64,000 nucleotides of DNA from Actomonas sp051209155 (GCA_051209155.1 JBPJGB010000006.1), one strand, 5' to 3'; shown: positions 15,030 through 24,228, counted from the first letter of the stretch. Notes: generated by a model not told the origin, from the letters alone. Program-made: numbers and translations.

Positions 15030-17975
15030 ATGTTGCTCCCTCGCCCTGTCGTTTTCTGCGCCTTGCTGTTCGCGGCAATTCAACTGACGGCGACCGCGAC
15101 TCCCCGCGAACGACTTTCGCTCAACGACAGTTGGCGTTTCCACAAATACGACTCCGCCGATCAGGCCGATCCGCTCATCTACGACGTGCGTCCCGATGAC
15201 TCCGAGGCACGCGACGATCGACCGGCTGACGAGCGGCCGACCGAGGCGGTTGACGTCGAAGCGCACCAACTCGTGCTCAAGCCGTGGATTCTCCCCAGTG
15301 GCAACGCCTTCATCAAGGACCCGGCCAAGCGCCACACCCGGCCTGAGGGCGATCCGGGCAGCGACTTCCCCTTTGTGCAGGACGACTTTGATGACTCCGC
15401 CTGGGAAGTGGTCACCCTGCCGCATGACTGGGCAGTCAACGGACCGTTCTACGCTGGCGACCCCGCACCGGTCGGCGGAGGCATGGGGCGACTGCCGAGT
15501 CCCGGGGTGGCGTGGTATCGGCGCGACCTGGATATTCCGGCGTCAGACGCGGGCCGCACCATCACGCTGGAGGTCGACGGTGCCATGTCCTACGCCATGG
15601 TCTGGCTCAATGGCCACCTCGTGGGCGGCTGGCCCTTCGGTTACGCTTCCTTCCAGCTCGACCTCACCCCCTACGTGAATTTCGGCGGTGCCAACCAGCT
15701 CGCCATCCGCCTGGACAACCCGCCCAATTCCTCACGCTGGTATCCCGGCGGCGGCCTTTATCGCAACGTCTGGCTCACCAAGACCAACCCCGTGCAGGTC
15801 GCGCAGTGGGGCACCTTCATCACCACCCGCGACGTGTCGACCGAGTCGGCGACGATCGATTTGGAGCTGTTTATCCAAAACCAAGGTGATGCGGAGGCGA
15901 CGGTCACGGCCGAGACGACGATCGAATTTGAGGGCAGCGTCGTGGCGCGGTTCGCCGACCGCGAGACCAAGGTCGGTCCGGGCGCAAAACAGCGCATCGC
16001 CACGACCGTGACCCTGGAGAATCCGCGGCTCTGGGGCCCGCCGCCGAACCAAACGCCCAACCTCTACCGCGCCGTCACCACCCTGCGCCAGGGCGACAAG
16101 ATCGTCGACCACTACAAGACCCGCTTCGGTATCCGCACCCTCGAGTTTCACGCCACCAAGGGGCTCTTCGTGAATGGCGAGCACATCACCTTCCAGGGCG
16201 TCAACCAGCACCACGATCTTGGCGCGCTGGGGGCGGCCTTTAACGTGCGCGCCGCCGAGCGCCAGCTCGAGGTCCTGCGCGAGGCCGGCGTGAACGCGAT
16301 CCGCATGGCCCACAACCCGCCGGCGCCCGAGCTGCTCGAACTCACCGATCGCGTGGGCTTCCTCGTCATCAACGAAAGTTTCGATGCCTGGGAGCGCAAA
16401 AAGCCGCCGCTCGACTTTCACCTCATCTTCCCCGACTGGAGCGAGCCCGACATGCGCGCGCTCGTGCGGCGCGACCGCAACAGCCCGTCGGTCATCATGT
16501 GGAGCACGGGCAACGAGGTCGGCGAACAATACACCGGGGAAGCCGGCGCCGCCGTGGCGCAGCGCCTGCACGACATCACCAAGGACGAGGACCCGACGCG
16601 CCCCACGGCGGCGTCATTCAACTTTGCCAAACCGCACATGCCGATCGTCGGCGTCATGGACACCATCACGCTCAATTACCAGGGCGAGGGCATCCGCAAT
16701 GCGCCGGCCTACGCGCACCTGCAGGGCATCAACACCCCGCCGCTGTATCCGGCTTTTCACGACGCCTTTCCGGCCAAGATGATCATCAGCAGCGAAAACG
16801 CCGCCGCCGTCAGCAGCCGCGGTGAATACCTCTTCCCGGTTACCGACGGCATCAGCGCCCCGGTCGAGACTGGCAAGGGCGGTGATCCGGTGACCCAACA
16901 CGTGAGTGCCTACGAGCTCTACACCGCCCCCTTCGGCTCCTCGGCCGACAAGGTGCTCGGTTCGCTCGCCCGCCACCCTTACGTCGCTGGCGGCTTCGTG
17001 TGGAGCGGTTGGGACTACCTCGGTGAACCCACGCCCTACTACGGCGCGCGTAGTTCCTACTTCGGCATCATCGACCTCGCCGGTTTCCCCAAGGATCGCT
17101 TCTACCTCTACCAGGCCGCCTGGCGTCCGCAGTTGCCCATGGTGCACGTGCTGCCGCACTGGAACTGGCCCGACCGCGTCGGCCAGGTCACGCCGGTGCA
17201 CGCCTTCACCTCCGGTGACGAAGCGGAGCTCTTCCTTAACGGTCGCTCACTCGGTCGCAAACAGAAGGGCGAGTTCGAATATCGATTGCGCTGGGACGAC
17301 GTCGTCTACGAACCCGGCGAGATCAAGGTCGTCGCCTACAAGCACGGTCAATGGTGGGCCGAGCAGACGGTAAAGACCACCGGTCCGGCGGCGAAGCTCA
17401 GCGCCGAAGCCGACCGTGCGACCATCGCCGCCGACGGTAAGGATCTCAGCTTCATCACCGTGCGCGTGCTCGATGCCAACGATGAGTTCATCCGCAACGC
17501 CAAGCCCACTCTGAGGTTTTCCATCAGCGGCCCGGGCGAAATCGTCGCCACGGACAACGGCGATCCAACCGACCTGACGGCGTTTCCGTCGCTCGAACGC
17601 AAGGCTTTCAATGGCCTCGCACTGGCGATCGTGCGCGCGAAGACGGATGAACCCGGCGAGATCACGGTGACCGTGGAAGGGGAAGGTTTGGCATTCGGAA
17701 CGACTGTGCTAACAAGTGAGATAGAGGTCGTCGTAATGGGTGCAGTTTATCAACCGGGGAGAATAGGTTTAGAGAAATCTGTTCTGACGGAGGCTATCAT
17801 TCGGGCAGGCGGAATGACTGATTTGGCGAGGAGTCGTAGGGTAACGATTACTCGTGCTCATCCGGGAGGCGAAAAGGAAGTAATCCGCGTCAACCTACGG
17901 GACATCATTGCTGGCGGGACAGATTTCGATCTCAAAGCAGGGGATTTGGTATACGTTCCGGAAATGCAGGATTAA
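15030..17975 (+). CDS. Secreted glycoside hydrolase family 2 enzyme with C-terminal SLBB-like tail
   Basis: 981 aa with an N-terminal signal peptide. Domain order: GH2 sugar-binding domain (~30-270; LPHDWAVNGPF, GGGLYRNVWL), an immunoglobulin-like domain, a TIM barrel (~380-700), DUF4982-like and Ig-like domains, then an SLBB-like segment (895-981). Predicted acid/base is Glu496 in WSTGNEVGEQ; the nucleophile is Glu589 in IISSENAAAVSSRGEY. This is the beta-galactosidase-like branch. From about nucleotide 17712 codon use becomes noticeably AT-richer. The protein then reads VVVMGAVYQPGRIGLE, AIIRAGGMTDLARSRRV and LKAGDLVYVPE, typical of SLBB domains of polysaccharide-export proteins. The junction looks like a gene fusion after the natural GH2 end. 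Confidence 0.9.
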   Translation: MLLPRPVVFCALLFAAIQLTATATPRERLSLNDSWRFHKYDSADQADPLIYDVRPDDSEARDDRPADERPTEAVDVEAHQLVLKPWILPSGNAFIKDPAKRHTRPEGDPGSDFPFVQDDFDDSAWEVVTLPHDWAVNGPFYAGDPAPVGGGMGRLPSPGVAWYRRDLDIPASDAGRTITLEVDGAMSYAMVWLNGHLVGGWPFGYASFQLDLTPYVNFGGANQLAIRLDNPPNSSRWYPGGGLYRNVWLTKTNPVQVAQWGTFITTRDVSTESATIDLELFIQNQGDAEATVTAETTIEFEGSVVARFADRETKVGPGAKQRIATTVTLENPRLWGPPPNQTPNLYRAVTTLRQGDKIVDHYKTRFGIRTLEFHATKGLFVNGEHITFQGVNQHHDLGALGAAFNVRAAERQLEVLREAGVNAIRMAHNPPAPELLELTDRVGFLVINESFDAWERKKPPLDFHLIFPDWSEPDMRALVRRDRNSPSVIMWSTGNEVGEQYTGEAGAAVAQRLHDITKDEDPTRPTAASFNFAKPHMPIVGVMDTITLNYQGEGIRNAPAYAHLQGINTPPLYPAFHDAFPAKMIISSENAAAVSSRGEYLFPVTDGISAPVETGKGGDPVTQHVSAYELYTAPFGSSADKVLGSLARHPYVAGGFVWSGWDYLGEPTPYYGARSSYFGIIDLAGFPKDRFYLYQAAWRPQLPMVHVLPHWNWPDRVGQVTPVHAFTSGDEAELFLNGRSLGRKQKGEFEYRLRWDDVVYEPGEIKVVAYKHGQWWAEQTVKTTGPAAKLSAEADRATIAADGKDLSFITVRVLDANDEFIRNAKPTLRFSISGPGEIVATDNGDPTDLTAFPSLERKAFNGLALAIVRAKTDEPGEITVTVEGEGLAFGTTVLTSEIEVVVMGAVYQPGRIGLEKSVLTEAIIRAGGMTDLARSRRVTITRAHPGGEKEVIRVNLRDIIAGGTDFDLKAGDLVYVPEMQD

Positions 17976-17998
17976 ACGTGAGATTTGCTGTCCGGAAA

Positions 17999-18118
17999 AG
18001 CTGTAGGGCCGGCGCTTGTCGCCGTGCCGCCCCTGCCTCTCGGTCGTTTGTTTCTGTCCTGCAGGATTGCCGCAGACCCATCCCACCACGGCGCGCCGCG
18101 AGCGGCGGCCCTACAGCT
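17999..18118. repeat. Intergenic inverted repeat (GTAGGGCCG type)
   Basis: AGCTGTAGGGCCG (17999-18011) is the exact reverse complement of 18106-18118; the inner parts (GCGCTTGTCGCC and GGCGCGCCGCGAGC) pair imperfectly. It lies right after the GH2-SLBB gene and may end its transcript or be a mobile palindrome. A GTAGCCGGGGTCGG half-element of a second repeat family follows at 18167-18180. Confidence 0.75.
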
Positions 18119-18298
18119 GGCTTTGCTTGCAGGTTGCAGCGCGGCAGTGACTAGATGCTGAGTGCTGTAGCCGGGGTCGGTTTCAACGCCGCTTTGAATG
18201 CCCTCCCATCTCGGCCTGCGGGGAGAAAGAGTTCCGAGCAAAGCGACACTCTGCCAAGATAAAGAGGAACGAGAAAGATCGGGGCGTTGCCCCGTGGC

Positions 18299-18400
18299 TC
18301 ACACCCGGTAACACGCTTCCCAACCGCTGCGCGGCGGCGGGCCGCTGAGCAACGCGTTGGCGATGGGGCGGTCGACGAAGCGGCGTCGGGCGCGGTCGAA
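18299..18400 (-). pseudogene. Orphan 3' end of a Gfo/Idh/MocA oxidoreductase gene (copy 1)
   Basis: Read on the minus strand, 18400 to 18299 encodes FDRARRRFVDRPIANALL, then SGPPPRSGWEACYRV and a TGA stop. This matches the last ~34 codons of the intact oxidoreductase gene at 24229-25614, with four amino-acid differences and otherwise mainly silent changes. No reading frame of that family continues upstream; similarity stops at the codon for the first Phe (perhaps a few bases further with an indel). Confidence 0.8.
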
Positions 18401-18428
18401 ATTCAACGCCTCGTGCCGTGGAACCTTC

Positions 18429-18572
18429 CTACCGCTTCTTGGTCGCCTCGATGCGGGCCTTGGTGAGTTGGGCCCGGGTGATCTCCGCCTGCCTTTTGGC
18501 GTTCAGGTGGTCGGTTCTGGTCTGCTTCTGGTCGGCCAGTTTGCGTTTGGATTTGGGGGACTTGTCGCCCAT
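18429..18572 (-). CDS. Small basic conserved protein
   Basis: 47 aa from the ATG at 18572, beginning MGDKSPKSKRKLADQ. It is very rich in Lys, Arg, Gln and Thr and is predicted to be a single helix or disordered. Similar small proteins starting MGDKSPK are scattered through environmental genomes without known function. The C terminus lies 28 bp upstream of the orphan oxidoreductase 3' end. Confidence 0.55.
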   Translation of the reverse strand: MGDKSPKSKRKLADQKQTRTDHLNAKRQAEITRAQLTKARIEATKKR

Positions 18573-18894
18573 GGGGTGCTTTCGCTGAGGTTGCCTGCTC
18601 GCGAAAAAAGAGATCCTCCGCGCCACAACGCAGCCTCGCGCGACGGCTGGCCGAAGTAAACCGCGGGGCGGTGGTTAGTAGCCTGGCTTCAGGGAATGGT
18701 GGATTGCGGTTCGCTATTTCCCGGCAGGTGCGCGACGATGCCGCTTCCGCCGCGCTGATTGAATTGCCGCCGTCGAAGATGATTTCGATCGGCCGGACCC
18801 GCGGCTCCGTCCCTCGAGTTGAGGCGATGTCCTGTCCCACCCCTGCTGGCGCCACCGCCATCACCGCGCCGAGTGCGCCCTTCTTTGCCTATTT
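18573..18894. other. Intergenic region, divergent promoters expected
   Basis: This stretch separates the small basic-protein gene (minus) from the BON-domain gene (plus). I see no convincing gene, repeat or promoter consensus in it. Confidence 0.4.
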
Positions 18895-19710
18895 ATGAAA
18901 CCGTTTTTTCTCCTCCGCTCCCTGCTGTTCGTTTCCTTGGTGTTGCCGGCCTCCTTGGTTTCCGCCGCCGGCGCTGGCGATGTCGAGAGGGACATCAAAT
19001 CATCCTTCAACTACCGCATGGTGCTGCGCAGTCATGTCGATGTGCGGGTGAGCGGCGAGGTGGCGACCTTGACCGGCCGGGCCGAGGACGAGACCACCAG
19101 GACCCTGGCCGAAGAAACCGCGCTTTCCCATCCCGGCGTCAATCGGGTGGTCAACCGGATCGAGGTGAAGCCATGGTTGAACGAGTTCTCCGATGGCTGG
19201 ATGGCGCGTCACATCGAATTGCTGTTGATGGTAAAGGCCGACGTGAATCCGGAGACCACGCAGGTCGTGGTGCGCGAGGGCGTGGCAACGCTCACCGGGA
19301 CCGCGGAGACTGCGGAGCAGAAAGCGCTCACGGTCCGTTACGCCGCGCAGATCAGCGGCGTGAAGGCGGTCGTTGATCAGATCAAGGTGTCCGACGCCCC
19401 GGTGGCGCGCCGGTTCTGGGACGGGCCGATCGACGACGCGTCGATCACCAGCCAGCTCCGCCACGCCATCCGCCAGACCCCCGCCGTCCAGCCGCAGTCG
19501 ATCGCGCTTTCCACCCTGGATGGCGCGGTGCTCATCACCGGCCTGGCGCGCAGCGAGGCGGAAAAGGAACACATCACCCAACTGGCGCGGGAGGTTCGTG
19601 GCGTGGTCACGGTGACGAATTGGTTGTCGGTGCCGCAAACGGCCGAGGGCCAGGTCGCGCCCGTGCCCATCCCGGTGGATCGACAGGGTGATTCCCGTCT
19701 TGAGGGTTGA
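18895..19710 (+). CDS. Periplasmic protein with three BON domains
   Basis: 271 aa with a signal peptide ending near SAAGA. Three BON modules follow: ~28-90 (VRVSGEVATLTGRAEDE...VNRVVNRIEV), ~100-165 (VVVREGVATLTGTAETAEQK...VKAVVDQIKV) and ~180-250 (ALSTLDGAVLITGLARSEAEK...VVTVTNWLSV). BON domains bind phospholipid surfaces; OsmY/DolP-like proteins stabilise the envelope under stress. The gene converges on the transglutaminase gene with a 6-bp gap. Confidence 0.9.
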   Translation: MKPFFLLRSLLFVSLVLPASLVSAAGAGDVERDIKSSFNYRMVLRSHVDVRVSGEVATLTGRAEDETTRTLAEETALSHPGVNRVVNRIEVKPWLNEFSDGWMARHIELLLMVKADVNPETTQVVVREGVATLTGTAETAEQKALTVRYAAQISGVKAVVDQIKVSDAPVARRFWDGPIDDASITSQLRHAIRQTPAVQPQSIALSTLDGAVLITGLARSEAEKEHITQLAREVRGVVTVTNWLSVPQTAEGQVAPVPIPVDRQGDSRLEG

Positions 19711-19716
19711 TCCGAA

Positions 19717-20586
19717 TCAGGCTGTTGCGGCCTCGATGCGACGCACGTGGACGGTGGTCGTGAACGTGGCGGTGGTTTGCGCATCGCTGCCGACCGCGCC
19801 TTGCACGGGGGTGACACTTTCGGCCACCACCGCGTGCGCGACCGGCACGTAGGTCGCGTCGCAAAAGACGCCATGTGTGGGGTCGAGTCCGCGCCAGCCG
19901 GCGCCCGGTAAAAAGACCTCCACCCAAGCGTGCATGTCGCCGTGGCTTTCCGGATCGGCGGAGCTGTCGAACTGGTAGCCGCTCACGAAGCGGGCGGCGA
20001 TGCCCACGGTGCGCGCGCAGTCGATCAGCAGGACGGCGTAGTCGCGACACGTGCCGCGGCCGAGGTCGAGGGTTTCCGACGCGGTCTGGATGCCGGGAGC
20101 CTCGCGGCGGGCGTAGTGCAACTGGGCGGGGATGACGCGGTTCACTTCCGCCAGCCACGCGACCGTTTCGGTGGGCGAATCCGGCAAGTGTTGGGCGAGC
20201 CAATGGCGCAACCGGTGCCGCAGCGGCGCGGCCGGCGGAGTGAGGTAGATCGACAGGTTGAAGCGATGCAGCGGCTCGTATTCAAACGGGAATGACACCG
20301 CGTAGTCGCGCAGCAGGAAGTCGAAGGGGGGCAGGTCTGCGGTCGTCACGGTGCAGTGCGATTCGATTTCGAGCTGGCGTCCGGTGCCGCCAAAGCGGAG
20401 GGAGGCCGGCAGGTTGTCGAAGTCATCGCGCATCCAGCTGACCGTGGCCGCGGGCGAGAGGCGGAAGTCAAATCCGGCGACATGCAGCAGCGGATTCTCC
20501 CGCGGCCGCAGATACACGAGGTGAGGCATGAAGCTCACGTCGCGGTCGTAGTCGTAGCGGATGAGGTGGGTGATCGAGAGTCTCAT
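19717..20586 (-). CDS. Transglutaminase-like cysteine protease family protein
   Basis: 289 aa. The N-terminal beta-rich domain (MRLSITHLIRYDYDRDVSF) and the core with Cys180 in GRGTCRDYAVL, His219 in DMHAWVEV and Asp235 in LDPTHG form the standard transglutaminase-like triad. Such proteins are found in bacteria beside alpha-E and circularly permuted ATP-grasp genes, but those partners are absent here. Enzymatic activity (probably proteolysis or peptide cleavage) is inferred. It lies 31 bp downstream of the GroEL-like gene, same strand. Confidence 0.9.
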   Translation of the reverse strand: MRLSITHLIRYDYDRDVSFMPHLVYLRPRENPLLHVAGFDFRLSPAATVSWMRDDFDNLPASLRFGGTGRQLEIESHCTVTTADLPPFDFLLRDYAVSFPFEYEPLHRFNLSIYLTPPAAPLRHRLRHWLAQHLPDSPTETVAWLAEVNRVIPAQLHYARREAPGIQTASETLDLGRGTCRDYAVLLIDCARTVGIAARFVSGYQFDSSADPESHGDMHAWVEVFLPGAGWRGLDPTHGVFCDATYVPVAHAVVAESVTPVQGAVGSDAQTTATFTTTVHVRRIEAATA

Positions 20587-20617
20587 GAGCGGAAGGGCGG
20601 GGACGGTGGGTTGCGGG

Positions 20618-22216
20618 TCATCGGCTGGCCACCGGTCCGTCGGCCGGGATTTCCGCCAGTAGGCCGGCGGTGGTGAGCAGCAGGCTGGCGATGGAGGCGG
20701 CGTTTTGCAGCGCCACCCGGGTGACTTTGGCCGGGTCGATGATACCGGCGGCGAAAAGGTCCTCGAATCGGCCGGTCGCCACGTTGAAGCCGTGACCGCC
20801 GGTGGCCTTCGCCACCTGATGGACGATCGGGCCTGGCTCCAGCCCGGCGTTTGCGCACAGCACGCGAAGCGGCGCCGAGAGCGCCTGGCTCACGATGCTC
20901 GCACCGATGGCCTCCGCGGCGCAAAGATCCAGTTCGGCGATCGCGGCCCGGCAGCGCAGCAAGGCTACGCCGCCCCCGGCCACGACGCCCTCGAGGGCGG
21001 CCGCGCGGGTGGCCTGCAGGGCGTCTTCGGCGCGGGTCATGGTTTCGTGTTGTTCGAGTTCGGTGGCCGCGCCGATGCGCAATACGGCGACGCCGCCGAC
21101 CAGTCGGGCGAGGCGCAGACGCAGGTGGGCGAGGTCGGTGCCGGCCGCCGCGGCGTCGATCTGCCGGTGCAGGTCCCGGGCCCGGGACCGGACGGCTTCG
21201 CCGGCACCGGCGCCTTCGCGGATGAGGGTGGTCTCCGCGCCCACGGTGACGTGCCGAGCCTGCCCGAGATCCGCGAGGGTGAGGTCCTCGAGTCGGGCGC
21301 CGGTCTCGGTAGTCACCGGCTGGCAACCGCAGAGGATGGCGACATCGGCGAGTTGCTCGCGCCGTTGTTCGCCGTAGCCCGGTGCCATCACGGCGCAGAC
21401 TAGCAGGGTGCGCCGGCGTAGGTTGGCCAACAACGTCGAGAGGGCTTCGCCGACGACGTCCGGAGCGATGATGAGCAGCGGTCTGCCGGCGACGACCACC
21501 GCCTGCAGCAGTGGCAGCAGGTGGTGCAGGTGCGACAGCTGTTGCTCCAGGACCAGCACGTAGGCGTCCTCCAGGCGGGCCTCGAGGGTGGCGGCCGAGG
21601 TGGCAAAGTAGCTGGAAACATAACCGCGGTCGAACTGCATGCCGTCGACGACGTCGAGGACGGAGCTCATGCCGCGGCCGGCCTCGATGGTCACGGCCCC
21701 GTCGCGACCGACGCGATCGAGGGCAGTGGCGATCAAGTCGCCGAGAACCGGGTCGCCGTTGGCCGAGACGGTGGCGATGTGTTGAAAATCCGCGCGGTGG
21801 AGGAGCGGTCGCGCGATCAGCGCGAGCACCGCCACCGCTGCTGTCACCGCTTTTTCGATACCACGCTTGAGGGGGATGGGATCGCAGCCGGCGGTCACGT
21901 GGCGCAACCCGTGCTGGAAGATCGCCTCGGCCAGCACGATGGCGGTGGTGGTGCCGTCGCCGGCCTCGCGGGAGGTGGCTGCGGCGGCCTGTTTCACCAG
22001 CTGCAGGGCGAGGTTTTCGAACGGATCGGGCAGTTCGATTTCGGCGGCCACGGAGACGCCGTCCTTGGTAAGGATCGGCGGGCGGTGACGCCGGTCGATT
22101 GCGACGTTGCGGCCGGCGGGTCCGTAGGTGGCCTTGACCGCCTGCGCCAGTTGGCGGACTCCGCGCAGCGCTTTGTGGCGGGCGTTGGCGTCGAAGAGAA
22201 TTTGTTTGGCGGGCAT
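20618..22216 (-). CDS. Divergent GroEL-type chaperonin paralogue
   Basis: 532 aa, full GroEL length. Equatorial ATP-site motifs are intact: TYGPAGRNVAID, KDGVSVAAEIEL, GDGTTTAIVLAEA (Asp87 at the same position as in E. coli GroEL), and EDALQATRAAALEGVVAGGG with the catalytic Asp. The apical region is very divergent (unusually rich in Leu and Val), and the usual C-terminal Gly-Gly-Met tail is missing, ending ADGPVASR. No groES gene is adjacent, and no CIRCE element was found upstream. It is probably a specialised second chaperonin rather than the housekeeping one. A transglutaminase gene follows on the same strand. Confidence 0.9.
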   Translation of the reverse strand: MPAKQILFDANARHKALRGVRQLAQAVKATYGPAGRNVAIDRRHRPPILTKDGVSVAAEIELPDPFENLALQLVKQAAAATSREAGDGTTTAIVLAEAIFQHGLRHVTAGCDPIPLKRGIEKAVTAAVAVLALIARPLLHRADFQHIATVSANGDPVLGDLIATALDRVGRDGAVTIEAGRGMSSVLDVVDGMQFDRGYVSSYFATSAATLEARLEDAYVLVLEQQLSHLHHLLPLLQAVVVAGRPLLIIAPDVVGEALSTLLANLRRRTLLVCAVMAPGYGEQRREQLADVAILCGCQPVTTETGARLEDLTLADLGQARHVTVGAETTLIREGAGAGEAVRSRARDLHRQIDAAAAGTDLAHLRLRLARLVGGVAVLRIGAATELEQHETMTRAEDALQATRAAALEGVVAGGGVALLRCRAAIAELDLCAAEAIGASIVSQALSAPLRVLCANAGLEPGPIVHQVAKATGGHGFNVATGRFEDLFAAGIIDPAKVTRVALQNAASIASLLLTTAGLLAEIPADGPVASR

Positions 22217-22484
22217 GGGGAGGGCGGTGACTGCCGACGCGGGCGGTCGTTGCGCCGGCCGCCGTCTCGCAGGGAATCCTGCGCGGACGGAGACGTCATC
22301 GCCACGGGCGTGGGCCCATGGAGGAGATCCCGCTCGACGGCGGAGGAAGACATAACGCCGCCGCGCGAGGTGCTCGACACTAATCGCCGGTTTAGAGGCG
22401 AGGCACGGTCAAGCCGTTCCCCGGTGAACCGTTTGCGATGAATATAGTTTGGCCACGGCGCCGGTGCGGGTGGGCGCCGTCCGC

Positions 22485-22586
22485 TCAGATGCGGTAGCAC
22501 GCTTCCCAACCGCGCCGGGGCGGCGGACCGCTGAGCAGGGCGTTGGCGATGGGGTGATCGACGAAGCGGCGTTGGGCGCGGTCGAA
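22485..22586 (-). pseudogene. Orphan 3' end of a Gfo/Idh/MocA oxidoreductase gene (copy 2)
   Basis: On the minus strand this encodes FDRAQRRFVDHPIANALL, then SGPPPRRGWEACYRI and TGA. Against the intact gene's end I count about 7 mismatches in 94 nt and only one amino-acid change (final Val to Ile). It starts 17 nt after the stop of the AT-rich unknown gene at 22604-23437. The similarity boundary is at the same Phe codon as copy 1. With the intact gene it flanks a two-gene AT-rich block as direct repeats. Confidence 0.85.
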
Positions 22587-22603
22587 GTAAGCTTCGGGAA
22601 CGG

Positions 22604-23437
22604 TTATATGTTCAGTTTGAAGACTTTTTCAATAATTGGGACGACTCCGGCATATTCACCCGAAACCATATCTTCGATTTTGAAGATAGAAGTTTCATAC
22701 TTCAATGGAGCCTGTGTCACTGAATTGTTGGTGAATTTTGTTTCGTTATTTGGGTAAAACTCCTTGATGATTTTGTAGAAACTTCCACCTTCGGGATCTT
22801 CAATCTGCGTGATTTTTAGGGACTTTCGGTATGAGCCAAAGTCGTCAAACAGTTCATTCGAGGCATCGCCGATTCTTTTGACCACGGATTCTGAGGCCAC
22901 GCCAGCGAGCGTATCAGCAACTCGACGCTCGAACATTTCCCTAATATTGCCTGCTTCAGGGTAAGTGGGAATATCGATTTCAAGAGTGCCGGATTCGAAC
23001 TTATAGCTTTTGATTAATCCTGCTTCATACTGGGACTTTATTTCCAGCAGTTCCTGGATACTTTGTATAAGCCTGACTCGAGTAGAGTTGGGTAGTTCTG
23101 TTGCGTCCAAGCCGACTACCGATAGCACACGGGCTGCAATCTGCTTTTCTTCAATTGTTCGACCCAGCGAATCAATATTATTTGAAGAAGGACTGTCGGA
23201 TAAATCTCGCGATTGAACTCGATTTGTTGAATTCACGGCGTGAATGGAAACTTCAGTTCTGTTGCTTAGGGCAACATCACTGCTTTCGTCAGTCGTGAGT
23301 TCTGTTTCGGCCAACTTAGCGTGATCCGTATTCAACGAGAGAGCGCGTTGGGAATCCAAGTTCAGACGGTTCCACACTGCTAATCCCACAATTAAGGCGA
23401 TAAGAGCCGCAAGTATTGAAATTGCGCCGATTTTCAT
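22604..23437 (-). CDS. Unknown membrane-anchored protein, AT-rich
   Basis: 277 aa from the ATG at 23437, preceded by a good Shine-Dalgarno (GGAGG at about 23448-23452). Residues 5-23 form one transmembrane or signal-anchor helix (ISILAALIALIVGLAVW). Residues 25-110 are Ser/Thr/Asn-rich and probably disordered. The rest is mixed alpha/beta and charged, with no motif I recognise. Base composition and codon use are far more AT-rich than in the flanking chaperonin and oxidoreductase genes. It lies 25 bp downstream of another unknown gene, forming a two-gene cargo between two copies of an oxidoreductase 3' end. Function unknown. Confidence 0.75.
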   Translation of the reverse strand: MKIGAISILAALIALIVGLAVWNRLNLDSQRALSLNTDHAKLAETELTTDESSDVALSNRTEVSIHAVNSTNRVQSRDLSDSPSSNNIDSLGRTIEEKQIAARVLSVVGLDATELPNSTRVRLIQSIQELLEIKSQYEAGLIKSYKFESGTLEIDIPTYPEAGNIREMFERRVADTLAGVASESVVKRIGDASNELFDDFGSYRKSLKITQIEDPEGGSFYKIIKEFYPNNETKFTNNSVTQAPLKYETSIFKIEDMVSGEYAGVVPIIEKVFKLNI

Positions 23438-23462
23438 GGAAGTGCCTCCATTTGATTGAAGT

Positions 23463-23999
23463 CTAGCTGGAACCTTCTCGGTCCTGTAGTTCAGTATCGT
23501 CCTCTTCGGGCTCCACCGGCAAATTTATCGAATTTCCACCGCTAGAATCGTTTTCGCCATCTGAGGCTTTCATCTCTCCAGGGAACGTCGTGTTGCCGGC
23601 GGAATCAGGCGAGATCGGCCCGGAAATAGTAAACGGAATCGTTGTCGGTTGACCGGTTGGGGGGATGTCCACAACTCCCGGGTTAGATGTATCAGGGACA
23701 TTGGGGCCCTGAATCTGGCCAAGCTCAACAGTTCCGGGAACAGTTCCTTGATTCGGAGGCTGAAACTCCCCGGTGATTGTTACAGTTACCCAGTCCGATG
23801 TATTGTTGGTATACGTAACAGTCCCTGGCATGCGTAGGATGAATGTTTCACCGACTTGAGCGTCCCCTTCAATGGACATATTTCCCAGCGAAATCGTGGT
23901 TTGTTGTGCGTGTAGAACAATAGCGCTAAATGCAAAGGTGGCGAGAAAGGCGACTTTTGTAAATATAGCCCTTCGGGAATATGGGTATTTCTGGTTCAT
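23463..23999 (-). CDS. Unknown secreted protein, AT-rich
   Basis: 178 aa from the ATG at 23999 (an upstream ATG pair at 24044 is also possible). Residues ~10-31 form a signal peptide (FLATFAFSAIVLHAQ). The mature part is a beta-rich domain (TYTNNTSDWVTVTITGEF) followed by a Pro/Gly-rich stretch and an acidic tail. It looks like an extracellular adhesion-type or matrix protein but matches no family I know. Composition is AT-rich like its downstream partner, with which it probably forms an operon (25-bp gap). Confidence 0.7.
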   Translation of the reverse strand: MNQKYPYSRRAIFTKVAFLATFAFSAIVLHAQQTTISLGNMSIEGDAQVGETFILRMPGTVTYTNNTSDWVTVTITGEFQPPNQGTVPGTVELGQIQGPNVPDTSNPGVVDIPPTGQPTTIPFTISGPISPDSAGNTTFPGEMKASDGENDSSGGNSINLPVEPEEDDTELQDREGSS

Positions 24000-24228
24000 T
24001 GAATTATGTCTGTTCGAGGTTAATCGGCCAGTTGGATTCATCATTGGACCAGAGTCGATTGTCCGGTGATGCCTTACGGTTCGAGATATGCACCAACCAA
24101 ACTCTTCAACGCAAGGGTAGTGTTCGAATTTATAATTCTATTTGTTGTAATCAAGGAAGAGCCCTTAGTTTGTTGTTATTGAAATTTTGCTACTCGATAG
24201 ACTGATGTCAGGGTTTTTGCATGGTCGG

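Noticed and set aside
22217..22484. CIRCE-like element upstream of the GroEL paralogue
   Set aside because: Only a loose GTGCTC...ACTAA similarity is present; the TTAGCACTC-N9-GAGTGCTAA repeat is absent.
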